A model generated the notes under the pieces. It did no database searches and was not told where the DNA came from. It saw only the letters and a program-made list of their open reading frames with translations. A stretch of DNA of 64,000 nt. Source: Aureibacter tunicatorum (lineage in GTDB: Bacteria > Bacteroidota > Bacteroidia > Cytophagales > Cyclobacteriaceae). The stretch spans positions 3,986,000-4,049,999 of the forward strand of contig NZ_AP025305.1 in assembly GCF_036492635.1 (NCBI RefSeq). Direction: 5' to 3'. A program made the translations under genes and the position numbers. Below are positions 54,821 through 63,706 of this stretch, piece by piece (position 1 is the first letter of the stretch; every line of letters begins with the position of its first letter).

Positions 54821-54925
54821 TTCAGTATCACTACTGTATTAAGTTTATTTCATTATGATGAAGAAGACAAGTTACACTTTATCCTCCGCACAATTTTCAA
54901 AACGCACAAAAATAAGAATTATTCC

Positions 54926-55489
54926 TTAAAGCTCCTGCTCCAAACCTATCTTATTATCAAGTTTTTCATTTTCCAAATGCGAAGGAAGGTCATTGATGCT
55001 TGCAAGCCCAAAATACTCCATAAAAAAATCACTTGTCCCATACAAAAGAGGACGTCCCAACAAATCCGATTTCCCTCGAATTTCTATCAAGCCTTTTTCC
55101 AATAACCTTTTAACAGCATAATCACTATTAACTCCACGAATCTTTTCCACTTCTCCTTTAGTGACTGGTTGCTTATATGCTATAATCGATAACGTTTCCA
55201 AAGCCGAAGCAGAAAGCTTTTTCTTGGATTGAACTTTGGTCAAGGTGTTTATGAAGTGCTTGTATGCAGGCTTGGTCTTAAAAATATAGCCTTCATTGAT
55301 CTCATAAATCGAAAAAGCATAATCATCATCATTATACTTCTCCACTAAAAAATCAATACCTCCTTGAATCATGCTTTTCTCAATCATCACACCAGAGGCT
55401 TCTTCCAAACATTTTTGTATTTGAGTAATACTAAGAGGTGTTGAGGCGCAAAAAATAAGCGCCTCAATATATTTGTAATGCTGTTCCAA
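54926..55489 (-). CDS. scpB: Segregation and condensation protein B
   Basis: 187 residues with two winged-helix domains typical of ScpB, which with ScpA (kleisin) and SMC compacts and separates chromosomes. Clear family segments: IEALIFCASTPLS near the start, LSASALETLSIIAYKQPVTK and IRGVNSDYAVKRLLEKGLIE in the second domain, then GRPLLYGTSDFFMEYFGL. Translated 17 bases after the DksA-like gene, so probably in one operon. ScpA is not in the window. Confidence 0.94.
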   Translation of the reverse strand: MEQHYKYIEALIFCASTPLSITQIQKCLEEASGVMIEKSMIQGGIDFLVEKYNDDDYAFSIYEINEGYIFKTKPAYKHFINTLTKVQSKKKLSASALETLSIIAYKQPVTKGEVEKIRGVNSDYAVKRLLEKGLIEIRGKSDLLGRPLLYGTSDFFMEYFGLASINDLPSHLENEKLDNKIGLEQEL

Positions 55490-55506
55490 TATAAATTTTG
55501 GTTCTT

Positions 55507-55893
55507 TTACCTTCTTTTCATCTTCGCTTCAACAGTCTGCATTGTATGAGGAACAGCTTTAAGTCTTTCTTTAGGAATCAACTCTCCTGTATCCTTGCAA
55601 ACGCCATATGTTTTATTCTTAATTCTTACTAACGCGTTTTGAAGATTGGTTATAAATTTTTGCTGTCTGGCTGCGAGCTGGTTAAGGCTTTCTTTCTCTG
55701 CTGTATCCGCGCCATCTTCAAGCACTTTCACATTACCGTAGCTGCCATTAATATCTCCTAATGTGGATTTTGTCAATGAAGCTTTGATAAAGTCTACCTC
55801 CTTGCGAGCCTTTTCAATTTTTTCTCTGATAATAACCTCAAACTCTTTTAACTCCTCGTCCGAGTACCTTTTTTTTTCAATTGTATTTTCCAT
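55507..55893 (-). CDS. DksA/TraR family regulator lacking the zinc cysteines
   Basis: 128 residues. Long N-terminal coiled coil (about 10-95) whose tip carries DGADTA at 60-65, matching the DxxDxA motif with which DksA enters the RNA-polymerase secondary channel. The C-terminal zinc-finger part keeps the shape YGVCKDTGELIPKERLKAVPH but has only Cys99; the other three ligand positions are not Cys. This reduced form is usual in Bacteroidota. Predicted to act on RNA polymerase, possibly with ppGpp, as DksA does. It precedes scpB. Confidence 0.88.
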   Translation of the reverse strand: MENTIEKKRYSDEELKEFEVIIREKIEKARKEVDFIKASLTKSTLGDINGSYGNVKVLEDGADTAEKESLNQLAARQQKFITNLQNALVRIKNKTYGVCKDTGELIPKERLKAVPHTMQTVEAKMKRR

Positions 55894-56105
55894 AACTCAA
55901 TATTTTAAAGCCAAGACAATAACACTACAACGTAAAATTTCTTTACCTACATAACTGCTTTTTACTAGAAATATTGTCAGGAAGCATAAACATACACCTA
56001 ATAAATACTTCTATTATTATAGGATGTCGGGTACTACTCAAAACGTGAGCAAGAAAAAAATAGTTGCCATGGAACTAATTTTCAAAGCAATTGTTCACAA
56101 TAAAG

Positions 56106-56139
56106 GCAAAAAAAAAGTCAGATGAAACTCATCTGACTT
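56106..56139 (-). terminator. Terminator after adk
   Basis: AAGTCAGATGA (56115-56125) pairs with TCATCTGACTT (56129-56139), loop AAC; on the minus strand it is followed by a run of nine T. It ends the hpt-adk transcript. Confidence 0.9.
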
Positions 56140-56163
56140 ATATATATACAGTATTGTACTTTT

Positions 56164-56739
56164 TTACTTAAAAGAATCGATCTTATCGCATATATTTTCG
56201 AATATACTATCAATGCTTCCAACACCATTAATTGGGTAGAATTTGTCTTGGTTTTTATAAAATTCGGCAACAGGAAGAGTTTCATTCTTATAGACAGAAA
56301 TTCTATTGTTGATTTTATCAATGCTTTGATCATCAGCACGACCTGAATCCTTGCCTCTTTCCAAAATTCTATTTCTCAACTCATCATCCTCTACTTCCAA
56401 AGCAACCATTCCAGAAATAGGAGTATTTCTGCTTTCCAACAACTGATCCAAAGCTTCAGCTTGAGCTACCGTTCTCGGGAATCCATCAAAAATAAACCCT
56501 GCAACATCACCTGTCTCCTTGATTTTAACTTCAACCATACCGATAACAACCTCGTCAGGAACAAGATTCCCCTCATCCATATATTTCTGAGCCAACTTAC
56601 CCAAATCAGTACCTTCGCTCAAATGCTTGCGAAACAAATCTCCAGTAGAAATATGCGTTAGGCTGTATTTAGATATGATTTTCTCTGATTGCGTACCCTT
56701 ACCCGCTCCTGGAGGGCCAAATAAAACAATATTTAACAT
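56164..56739 (-). CDS. adk: Adenylate kinase
   Basis: 191 residues. Interconverts ATP + AMP and 2 ADP. Walker A loop GPPGAGKGT at 8-16, the AMP-binding THISTGDLFRKHL, FDGFPRT and the short-lid type RADDQSIDKINNR. The long zinc-binding lid is absent, giving the short bacterial form. It follows hpt by 26 bases; both deal with purine nucleotides. Confidence 0.97.
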   Translation of the reverse strand: MLNIVLFGPPGAGKGTQSEKIISKYSLTHISTGDLFRKHLSEGTDLGKLAQKYMDEGNLVPDEVVIGMVEVKIKETGDVAGFIFDGFPRTVAQAEALDQLLESRNTPISGMVALEVEDDELRNRILERGKDSGRADDQSIDKINNRISVYKNETLPVAEFYKNQDKFYPINGVGSIDSIFENICDKIDSFK

Positions 56740-56765
56740 GATATATGATCTATTTATAAAAGAAT

Positions 56766-57293
56766 TTATTCCGCTAATTGGTAAATATCCTTCAAGTTAC
56801 GACCATAACCATCATAATCCAACCCATAGCCCAATACAAATTTATTTGGAATCTCAAATCCAACGTATTTCACATTGATTTCCTTTTTGTAAGCCTCTGG
56901 TTTCAATAAAGCCGACGCTACCTCAATAGAAGCAGGCCCCAACTCCTTGAACATTTCATACAACTTCACTATCGTATTGCCAGTATCCACAATATCCTCC
57001 ACAAGAATCAAATGTCTGTTGAAAACATTTTCATTCAATCCTATATGCTCTTTCACACTACCCGTGCTGCTCATTTTCTCATAAGATGAGACTTTGATGA
57101 ATGACACTTGCGGCAAAATATCCAACTCTCTCATCAAGTCTGCTGTGAACACAAACGAACCGTTTAATACAGAAATGAACAATGGATTTTTGTCTTGATA
57201 GTCTTTCGATATCATCTCGCCAAGCTCTTTCACTCGTTGAGCTATTTGCTCTTGGGAAATAAATACCTTAAAGTTCTTATCTAATACTTTCAT
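56766..57293 (-). CDS. hpt: Hypoxanthine phosphoribosyltransferase
   Basis: 175 residues from the Met at 57293; the frame runs to 57335 through the likely promoter, so the later start is preferred. Salvages hypoxanthine (and guanine) with PRPP to IMP/GMP. The PRPP loop EDIVDTGNT is at 99-107, LNGSFVFTADL near 43-53, and VGFEIPNKFVLGYGLDYDGYGRNL in parts towards the C-terminus binds the base. First gene of an operon with adk. Confidence 0.95.
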   Translation of the reverse strand: MKVLDKNFKVFISQEQIAQRVKELGEMISKDYQDKNPLFISVLNGSFVFTADLMRELDILPQVSFIKVSSYEKMSSTGSVKEHIGLNENVFNRHLILVEDIVDTGNTIVKLYEMFKELGPASIEVASALLKPEAYKKEINVKYVGFEIPNKFVLGYGLDYDGYGRNLKDIYQLAE

Positions 57294-57332
57294 GCTTTGA
57301 TGATTAATTTCACCCTTTCTCAAAAGGAAGTG

Positions 57333-57363
57333 CAAATATAACGGATAACATTGAAGTTATAAA
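57333..57363 (-). promoter_or_regulatory. Probable promoter of hpt-adk
   Basis: On the minus strand TTTA (57363-57360), 19-base spacer, TATATTTG (57340-57333), close to the TTTG / TAnnTTTG consensus, with a leader of about 33 bases to the hpt start at 57293. Confidence 0.65.
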
Positions 57364-57397
57364 ACATTAATAAACTCTTTATCTTGAAATATCCCCC

Positions 57398-58312
57398 TCA
57401 AAGCTCCTTCATGAGGACTTTATATATATCTATCATTGACTGAATGTCCGATTTTGCCACTTTCTCTTCAGGGCTATGGACATTTACTTCAGGGGCTCCT
57501 ATAAAGCACCAATCAATAGGCAAATGAGACTTCTGCAATTCACTCCCATCACTGCCTCCCGATGACTCTACTTCTAACTGATATTTCACTCCTGAAGTTT
57601 TAGCAATATCAATAATTCTATCAATGTATTTTCTTCTTGGAATAAATCTATCTCGAACCGATATCGCTACTCCATCTCCAAAACCAACACCATCTGTAAC
57701 CCATGTAATATCAGATATCAACGCTTGGCTAACACCTTCTTCCCTATACAAATAATCAGCTAACATGCCGGCAGATCCTCCACCATGCTCTTCATAACAG
57801 GTAAATACAATCGCTCCGTCCTCAAGGTCCTCAGCAACTTTCAAAGCATTGTAAACACCCAGCCTATTATCAAGATAACAGCACTGGACGGCATCTTCAG
57901 TTTCGACAAATTCATTTTTGAAAACCAAGGATGTCCCCGTCTCAATTCCTCTGGCAAAATTATACCTTAATGTATCATCTTGAGTCAATTCCAAAACACA
58001 CTCAATAGGCCCCCATCTATCTTCTCCAACCAATTTATATCCATCCTTGACATCTGGGCCTCCGATGGGAATTAACTGATCCAAATACCTTACCATAAAT
58101 CCAATAGAATCCATATGAGCATAAATTGCAGTTCTTGGCTTTCCAAATTTCAATATGAAACCATCCTGAAAACCATTTTCTATGATTTCAGGCTGAACCT
58201 TCCAGTCTTTGCTATTTTCAGCAATATATTTCAACAAGTACTCCTTTATTCTATACTCCTCCCCCGAAGGAGCGTGTATGGCACAAAGTTCTTTTAACAA
58301 TTTCATTTTCAA
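57398..58312 (-). CDS. M42-type metallo-aminopeptidase
   Basis: 304 residues, cytosolic. M42/M20-clan features in order: HAPSGEE near 13-19, AHMDSIGFMV with His66 and Asp68, LDNRLG with bridging Asp148, Glu174-Glu175 (YEEHGGGSAG), Asp201 (SDITWVTDG) and a final VHSPEE with His. Such enzymes trim peptides from the N-terminus as large tetrahedral assemblies. Slightly shorter than usual (~350), with no visible gap in the ligands. Met3 is an alternative start. It is divergent from upp. Confidence 0.87.
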   Translation of the reverse strand: MKMKLLKELCAIHAPSGEEYRIKEYLLKYIAENSKDWKVQPEIIENGFQDGFILKFGKPRTAIYAHMDSIGFMVRYLDQLIPIGGPDVKDGYKLVGEDRWGPIECVLELTQDDTLRYNFARGIETGTSLVFKNEFVETEDAVQCCYLDNRLGVYNALKVAEDLEDGAIVFTCYEEHGGGSAGMLADYLYREEGVSQALISDITWVTDGVGFGDGVAISVRDRFIPRRKYIDRIIDIAKTSGVKYQLEVESSGGSDGSELQKSHLPIDWCFIGAPEVNVHSPEEKVAKSDIQSMIDIYKVLMKEL

Positions 58313-58383
58313 AACTATTTTATGTAGTTCCCTATTATCTATAAAGATATCAATATCGGTGTGATATAAAAATATTATACCGA

Positions 58384-58416
58384 TTTACGATCAGTCAAAA
58401 TTGATCGTTATCTTTG
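58384..58416 (+). promoter_or_regulatory. upp promoter with an inverted repeat between the two boxes
   Basis: TTTA (58384-58387) and TATCTTTG (58409-58416) with a 21-base spacer fit the Bacteroidota promoter. The spacer holds the inverted repeat ACGATCA (58387-58393) and TGATCGT (58402-58408), positioned as an operator would be. The start codon of upp is at 58445. Confidence 0.6.
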
Positions 58417-58444
58417 ACTTAATTTCAATTAAAGACCAAACACT

Positions 58445-59104
58445 GTGAAAGAACTTTTTATACTTAATCAACAACCCTCGATTGCTGACCAATTTTTAGC
58501 GGAATTGAGAGATGTACGCGTGCAACATGACAGTATGCGCTTCAGAAACAACTTACGCAGACTTGGACACTTGATAGCTTACGAGATCTCCAAAGAATTG
58601 GACTATACAGAAAAGACTATCAATACTCCATTAGCCCAAGCCAATGTAAAAACCCTCGAAAATCAACCTATACTTATGACCATCTTAAGAGCTGGACTTC
58701 CTTATTATGAAGGCTTCCGAGATGTTTTCGATAAGTCATACAGCGGATTCATAGGTGCTTATAGAAGAGCCAATGAGGAAGCTCCGGACGGGTTCGACAT
58801 CTACTTGGGCTACAGCGCTTTTCCTGACATTACAGACAAGGAAATAATTGTCGTTGACCCAATGCTAGCCACAGGAGCTTCTTTATGCAAGTCTCTGAAC
58901 AAAGTTTTGGAATTTGGAACGCCAAAAATGATTCATATATCAGCTACATTAGCAGCGCCAGAAGGTGTGGAATACTTAAAGAAGGAATTGAACGCTCCAT
59001 TCAAATTATGGCTATGCGCTTTGGATGAAAAGCTAAATGAAAAAGCATATATATACCCTGGTCTAGGAGACGCAGGGGACTTAGCCTTCGGAGAAAAACT
59101 CTAA
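58445..59104 (+). CDS. upp: Uracil phosphoribosyltransferase
   Basis: 219 residues with a GTG start. Makes UMP from uracil and PRPP (pyrimidine salvage). The PRPP-binding VDPMLATGAS is at 137-146, LRAGLPYYEGF at 81-91, and the uracil-binding GDAGDLAFG close to the C-terminus. Length is near the usual ~210. It has its own terminator and a possible operator in its promoter. Confidence 0.96.
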   Translation: MKELFILNQQPSIADQFLAELRDVRVQHDSMRFRNNLRRLGHLIAYEISKELDYTEKTINTPLAQANVKTLENQPILMTILRAGLPYYEGFRDVFDKSYSGFIGAYRRANEEAPDGFDIYLGYSAFPDITDKEIIVVDPMLATGASLCKSLNKVLEFGTPKMIHISATLAAPEGVEYLKKELNAPFKLWLCALDEKLNEKAYIYPGLGDAGDLAFGEKL

Positions 59105-59115
59105 TAAACCAATGC

Positions 59116-59152
59116 AATGCCTGCCTCGCATAAAAGCAGGCATTTCCTTTTA
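59116..59152 (+). terminator. Terminator after upp
   Basis: AATGCCTGC (59116-59124) pairs with GCAGGCATT (59136-59144), 11-base loop, followed by TCCTTTT. Confidence 0.85.
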
Positions 59153-59262
59153 CCCAAACACCCCAAGCCCCCTATACATATTCTATATTTTTTTATTAAC
59201 TTGCCCAAGAAGAAGTCTAGTTTCTTGTAGCTTTTTCGCCTAAAAATACGCTATACCACAAC

Positions 59263-60303
59263 ATGCAAGATAAAGATACTAAATATATGAAAAGGGCCTT
59301 GGAGTTAGCTCAGCTAGGCCTAGGAACCACATCTCCCAATCCAATGGTTGGGTGCGTCATTGTCCATCAAGACAAAATCATAGGAGAAGGCTGGCATTTT
59401 CAATCCGGCAAACCTCATGCGGAAGTCAATGCAATTGCGTCAGTAAAAGACAAAAGTTTGCTTAAAGAATCAACTGCCTATGTAACTTTAGAGCCATGCA
59501 GCCACTATGGAAAAACTCCACCTTGCGCGGATTTATTAATTCAACATAAAGTCAAGAAAGTTGTCGTCGCAAATCTTGACACCAACCCTTTAGTATCCGG
59601 CAGAGGCATAAAAAAAATGAAAGATGCAGGAATCATTGTGGAGCACGGTATTTTAGATCAAGAAGCAAGACAATTAAATAAAAGATTTTTTTGTTTTCAT
59701 GAAAATGAAAGACCATATATCATATTAAAATGGGCGCAAACTTACGATGGTTTTATTGCCCGAAAAAACTATGATTCAAAATGGATCAGCAATTCTCTTT
59801 CCAGAAAACTGGTTCACAAATGGAGATCCGAGGAAGACGCGATCATGGTTGCTACAAATACTGCCCATTACGACAATCCTTCATTGAATGTACGAACTTG
59901 GAATGGCAAAAACCCTACTCGCATAGTGCTTGACAAACATTTACGATTGCATCCGGAATTAACTCTATTCGATCAAAATCAAATGACTATTTGCTATAAT
60001 CTTCATCAAGACCATAGCAAATCCATGCTCGAATTCGTTAAGGTTGATGAAAACAATTTGATTGATGATATTTTTAAAGATCTTCATTCAAGAAAAGTTC
60101 AATCAATAATCATAGAGGGAGGGGCCTTTTTATTGCAAAGCTTAATCGAAGAAGGCTTATGGGATGAAGCAAGAGTTTTTAAAAGTCCAGCCATGTTTGA
60201 GGATGGAATAAAAGCCCCTAACATACAAGGCTCAATTATAAGTCAAAGTCAGATCGACAATGATGAATTAAATATAATCTTAAACAAAAAATCTATAAAC
60301 TAA
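59263..60303 (+). CDS. ribD: Riboflavin biosynthesis protein RibD (deaminase/reductase)
   Basis: 346 residues, bifunctional. The N-terminal deaminase domain (1-~145) has the zinc site His52 and Glu54 (HAEVNA), Cys79 (EPCSHYG) and Cys88 (TPPCAD). The C-terminal reductase (~150-346) has KWAQTYDGFIA, a PSLNVR segment and IIIEGGAFLLQSL. Together they convert the first GTP-derived pyrimidine to 5-amino-6-ribitylamino-uracil phosphate. Other riboflavin genes are not in the window. It is followed after 4 bases by the methionine-sulfoxide reductase gene. Confidence 0.96.
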   Translation: MQDKDTKYMKRALELAQLGLGTTSPNPMVGCVIVHQDKIIGEGWHFQSGKPHAEVNAIASVKDKSLLKESTAYVTLEPCSHYGKTPPCADLLIQHKVKKVVVANLDTNPLVSGRGIKKMKDAGIIVEHGILDQEARQLNKRFFCFHENERPYIILKWAQTYDGFIARKNYDSKWISNSLSRKLVHKWRSEEDAIMVATNTAHYDNPSLNVRTWNGKNPTRIVLDKHLRLHPELTLFDQNQMTICYNLHQDHSKSMLEFVKVDENNLIDDIFKDLHSRKVQSIIIEGGAFLLQSLIEEGLWDEARVFKSPAMFEDGIKAPNIQGSIISQSQIDNDELNIILNKKSIN

Positions 60304-60307
60304 TAAA

Positions 60308-60790
60308 ATGAGCGAAACATTACTGATCGACCAAAGTGCCAGTAAAAAAGAAAAATACGAGGCGCTTATTCCTCAAATCAAAGCACTAATTTCAACAGAA
60401 AGCGATATTACAGCAAACTTAGCCAATGTATCAGCAGCGCTTAAGGAAGCTATGAACTTTTTTTGGGTCGGCTTTTATATTGTCAAAAATGATGAATTGG
60501 TATTAGGACCTTTTCAGGGGCCTATTGCTTGCACAAGAATTAAAAAAGGAAAAGGCGTATGCGGTACAGCATGGCAAAATGCAGAAACAATACTTGTGCC
60601 TAATGTTGACCAATTTCCTGGACACATAGCATGCAGTAGCGCATCAAAATCTGAAATTGTAGTGCCTGTAATTAAATCTGGCAGTGTAGAAATGATATTG
60701 GATGTAGATAGCGATAAACTCAATGACTTCGACTCTAATGATCAAATTTATTTAGAAAAGCTTTGTGCTTATATTTCTGAAAAAATATAA
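60308..60790 (+). CDS. GAF-domain free methionine-R-sulfoxide reductase
   Basis: 160 residues of one GAF domain. Cys75, Cys85 and Cys109 have the same spacing (10 and 24) as the three cysteines of E. coli fRMsr, which reduces free Met-R-sulfoxide. Family segments FWVGFYIV, GPFQGPIACTRI, GVCGTAW and HIACSSASKSEIVVPV are all present. Probably co-translated with ribD (4-base gap). Its end nearly touches the convergent MarC-like gene. Confidence 0.93.
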   Translation: MSETLLIDQSASKKEKYEALIPQIKALISTESDITANLANVSAALKEAMNFFWVGFYIVKNDELVLGPFQGPIACTRIKKGKGVCGTAWQNAETILVPNVDQFPGHIACSSASKSEIVVPVIKSGSVEMILDVDSDKLNDFDSNDQIYLEKLCAYISEKI

Positions 60791-60791
60791 A

Positions 60792-61427
60792 TTATGAGTT
60801 TAATATTGGGAATAAGCCTTTCAAACCTTTAGCCAACATCACAAAAGCTATAGAAGTCAAAATTATTCCCATTATTCTTATCGTTATTTTCGCTCCTGCT
60901 TCGCCTAATACTTGATTCAAAGTTGAAGAAAAATATAAACTCAACCAAATTAGTGCTGTTATAACCAAACATATCAAACTAAGATAGCTTTTTTGTAATA
61001 CGGACTCAAATTTGTGAGTTGCCACGATCAATGTGGTAATTGTGGCAGGACCAACGATCAAGGGCATTGAAATCGGCACTACAGCTATCGACGTTTTTGA
61101 TTCCTTATCGCATTTCATGTTTTTTTCAGACTCGGTTCCGTGCATATCATTCCCTTTGCTTTGTAGCATTGACAATCCCAACAACATAAGCATCAAGCCC
61201 CCTGCTGACTCAAAAGCAGGCAAATCTATTCCAAAAAATCCAAGAAGTTTTTCTCCCGTCCAAATTGAAATCAACATAATCACAAATACCGCGATAGATG
61301 TTACCTTGGCGATATGACGTGAATCCTTAAGGCTATAATCTTTAGTCATTGAAGCAAATATCGCTATGTTTCCAATAGGATTAGTTATTGTCAACAAGCC
61401 AATAGCAAAAGTAGCTAATTCATCCAT
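60792..61427 (-). CDS. MarC family integral membrane protein
   Basis: 211 residues with six predicted membrane helices. Family segments: FAIGLLTITNPIGNIAIFASMT at the start (in parts), a glycine-rich LMLMLLGLSMLQ, and VVPISMPLIVGPATITTLIV. MarC proteins are inner-membrane proteins of unknown transport role; the old link to multiple antibiotic resistance has not held up. One base separates its stop from that of the convergent sulfoxide reductase gene. Confidence 0.92.
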   Translation of the reverse strand: MDELATFAIGLLTITNPIGNIAIFASMTKDYSLKDSRHIAKVTSIAVFVIMLISIWTGEKLLGFFGIDLPAFESAGGLMLMLLGLSMLQSKGNDMHGTESEKNMKCDKESKTSIAVVPISMPLIVGPATITTLIVATHKFESVLQKSYLSLICLVITALIWLSLYFSSTLNQVLGEAGAKITIRIMGIILTSIAFVMLAKGLKGLFPILNS

Positions 61428-61498
61428 ATTTATTGTTTTGTAGCTTAACTACCCAATAATAAAACTTGTTAGCTGTGTTATTGCTTTTTATCAATTAT

Positions 61499-62242
61499 CT
61501 ATTCAATCACTTCTGGCTCTTCCCAAAAAAGGTCGCTGTAAATAGCATAAACTACACTCATAAAAAATGGAGAAAGGAACACCAATAGTAGCGGCAAAGA
61601 GGTACTAAGAATTAAAGTAAGAAAAAAGTATATAAGCATTATCCCAAGAAATGAAAACCAATGCTTGGTAATCAACTTGCGGCTTACTTCCAGCGATCTA
61701 AGCACTGAAGCATTGCCTGACACCAATATAGCCGGAGCAATCATAAACGCAACCCCAAAATAAATTCCTGGAAAAATAAGAATAGCGCCTAGCATAACAA
61801 CTAAGTAGTATAGAATATTAAGCAATAGCATCTGCAAACCATACTTTTTCATTCCTTGAAAGAAATCCACATAACTTATGAAAGATTTGCCTTTGTCAGC
61901 CAGCCTAATCCCATAATATATTCCTGCGGAAAAAGGCGATGTTATCAACAATTGCAAAATCAAATATTTGAAAACGACTTTTATAACTTTCACATCATCT
62001 GGACTAAGTTCACTCTTAGACAAATTTGCTATGTCTTCCACATTCAACCCATCCTTCACCAAATAGTAAGTCGCCACACTCACTAATAATATTTGAAGAG
62101 AAGTGAAAGCTACAAGCGCCAGCAGGTTGCTTTTGAACAAATTAAAGCCATGCTTGACATATTTATTAAAATCAAAATGATAGCCTTCATTCGTCAAACC
62201 TGAAACCCTATTTTCAAATTCTATTTTTTCCATATTTTCCAT
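61499..62242 (-). CDS. Uncharacterised multi-pass membrane protein
   Basis: 247 residues. After a ~30-residue cytosolic start (YHFDFNKYVKHGFNLFKSN) there are about five to six hydrophobic segments (for example LLALVAFTSLQILLVSVATYY, MLLLNILYYLVVMLGAILIF, FLGIMLIYFFLTLILSTSL in parts). Proteins of this pattern are common in Bacteroidota, with no known role. It lies downstream of nqrE but behind a terminator, so it is a separate unit. It is not nqrF: there is no ferredoxin or FAD/NADH motif. Confidence 0.8.
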   Translation of the reverse strand: MENMEKIEFENRVSGLTNEGYHFDFNKYVKHGFNLFKSNLLALVAFTSLQILLVSVATYYLVKDGLNVEDIANLSKSELSPDDVKVIKVVFKYLILQLLITSPFSAGIYYGIRLADKGKSFISYVDFFQGMKKYGLQMLLLNILYYLVVMLGAILIFPGIYFGVAFMIAPAILVSGNASVLRSLEVSRKLITKHWFSFLGIMLIYFFLTLILSTSLPLLLVFLSPFFMSVVYAIYSDLFWEEPEVIE

Positions 62243-62299
62243 TGAGCAAAAATAGCACTATTTAAATCAAATTCACTATAAGCAAAAATTTGAGGCAAA

Positions 62300-62333
62300 T
62301 AAAAAAGCCGAATATGCAAGCATATCCGGCTTT
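62300..62333 (-). terminator. Terminator after nqrE
   Basis: AAAGCCGAATATG (62304-62316) pairs with CATATCCGGCTTT (62321-62333) with one mismatch, loop CAAG, followed on the minus strand by TTTTTTAT. It ends the nqr transcript at nqrE. Confidence 0.85.
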
Positions 62334-62354
62334 CCAAAATCTATAATCAAGGAA

Positions 62355-62966
62355 TTACAATGAGATACCCAACATTCCCATGAATGCCAATCCCATCAAT
62401 CCTGTGATAATCATAGTAATACCTAATCCTTTCAATCCATCAGGCACATTTGAATACTTCATTCTCTCACGGATAGCCGCCAATGCAATAATAGCTAGCA
62501 ACCAACCAATACCAGAAGAAAATCCATACACTGTAGATTCAGCCAATGTGTACTCTCTTTGAACCATGAATAGAGAAGAACCTAAGATAGCACAGTTTAC
62601 AGCGATCAATGGCAAGAATATACCTAATGATCCATACAAAGATGGAGAGAATTTCTCAATGATCATCTCCACCAACTGCACCATCGAAGCGATAACAGCA
62701 ATAAACATGATAAACTGCAAGAAACTCAAATCAACCGTCTTGAAACTAGGACTCATCCATGCCAAAGCACCTTCTTTCAAAATGTACTCCTGAATCATCC
62801 AGTTTACAGGCACTGTAATCGTAAGTACGAATACTACAGCGATACCCAAACCAGTTGCAGTAGATACTTTCTTAGATACAGCCAAGTATGAACACATACC
62901 CAAGAAATAAGCAAACACCATATTGTCGATAAAAATCGACTTTATACCTAAGTTAATTAAATCCAT
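62355..62966 (-). CDS. nqrE: Na+-translocating NADH:quinone reductase subunit E
   Basis: 203 residues, six membrane helices. Subunit of Na+-NQR, which moves electrons from NADH to quinone and pumps Na+ out. Cys25 ([11 protein letters not shown]) and Cys125 (VNCAILG) match the cysteines that, with two of NqrD, hold the intramembrane [2Fe-2S] cluster. It starts 12 bases after nqrD and is followed by a terminator, so the operon ends here. Confidence 0.96.
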   Translation of the reverse strand: MDLINLGIKSIFIDNMVFAYFLGMCSYLAVSKKVSTATGLGIAVVFVLTITVPVNWMIQEYILKEGALAWMSPSFKTVDLSFLQFIMFIAVIASMVQLVEMIIEKFSPSLYGSLGIFLPLIAVNCAILGSSLFMVQREYTLAESTVYGFSSGIGWLLAIIALAAIRERMKYSNVPDGLKGLGITMIITGLMGLAFMGMLGISL

Positions 62967-62978
62967 TTTTATTCAATA

Positions 62979-63662
62979 TTAATGTTCTACGTAACCAGTT
63001 TTCGATCTCTGCACCCAGATGATAAGCCCTAGGATGATAAATGCACCCACTGAAGTCACCATCAAACCATTTGTAGGGAAGTTCTCCAATCCAATAGCTT
63101 CAAAAACTTTGAATCCAAACAAAGAACCACTACCAAACAACTCTCTAAAGAAAGCAACTACTAGAATTACCCAAGCGTAACCCAAACCACTACCGATACC
63201 ATCAAGGACAGAGTCAGTAGGCTTGTTACCCATAGCAAAAGCTTCCAAACGTCCCATCACAATACAGTTCGTAATAATCAAACCTACGAATACAGAAAGC
63301 AACTTGGACACATCGTACAAATAAGCTTTAAGCACCTGGTCTACCAAAATCACCAATGTTGCGATAACCGCAAGCTGAACGATAATTCTGATACTGGAAG
63401 GGATCAAATTACGGATGATTGAAACGATCAAGTTTGCAAAGATAATTACAAACATTACCGCTACTGACATTACAAATGTCGGCTTAAGCTGCGATGTCAC
63501 CGCCAAAGCAGAACAAATACCCAATACCTGAATAGTAATCGGGTTATCATCATTCAACGGGTCGCTGATGAACTTCTTTCTTCTCTTTGAGAAAAGAGGC
63601 TCGCTAGCCTTCTTAACAGGAGGATTAGCTTCAGTTACCGGATTTTTATTTTCTTCACTCAT
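62979..63662 (-). CDS. nqrD: Na+-translocating NADH:quinone reductase subunit D
   Basis: 227 residues, six membrane helices after a ~35-residue polar N-terminal extension. Cys50 ([10 protein letters not shown]) and Cys133 ([10 protein letters not shown]) are the cluster-binding cysteines paired with those of NqrE. Located between nqrC (44-base gap) and nqrE (12-base gap). Confidence 0.96.
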   Translation of the reverse strand: MSEENKNPVTEANPPVKKASEPLFSKRRKKFISDPLNDDNPITIQVLGICSALAVTSQLKPTFVMSVAVMFVIIFANLIVSIIRNLIPSSIRIIVQLAVIATLVILVDQVLKAYLYDVSKLLSVFVGLIITNCIVMGRLEAFAMGNKPTDSVLDGIGSGLGYAWVILVVAFFRELFGSGSLFGFKVFEAIGLENFPTNGLMVTSVGAFIILGLIIWVQRSKTGYVEH

Positions 63663-63706
63663 TATTTTAATATTTTCTTTATCTCAATGATGAATAATAC
63701 AAAGGC

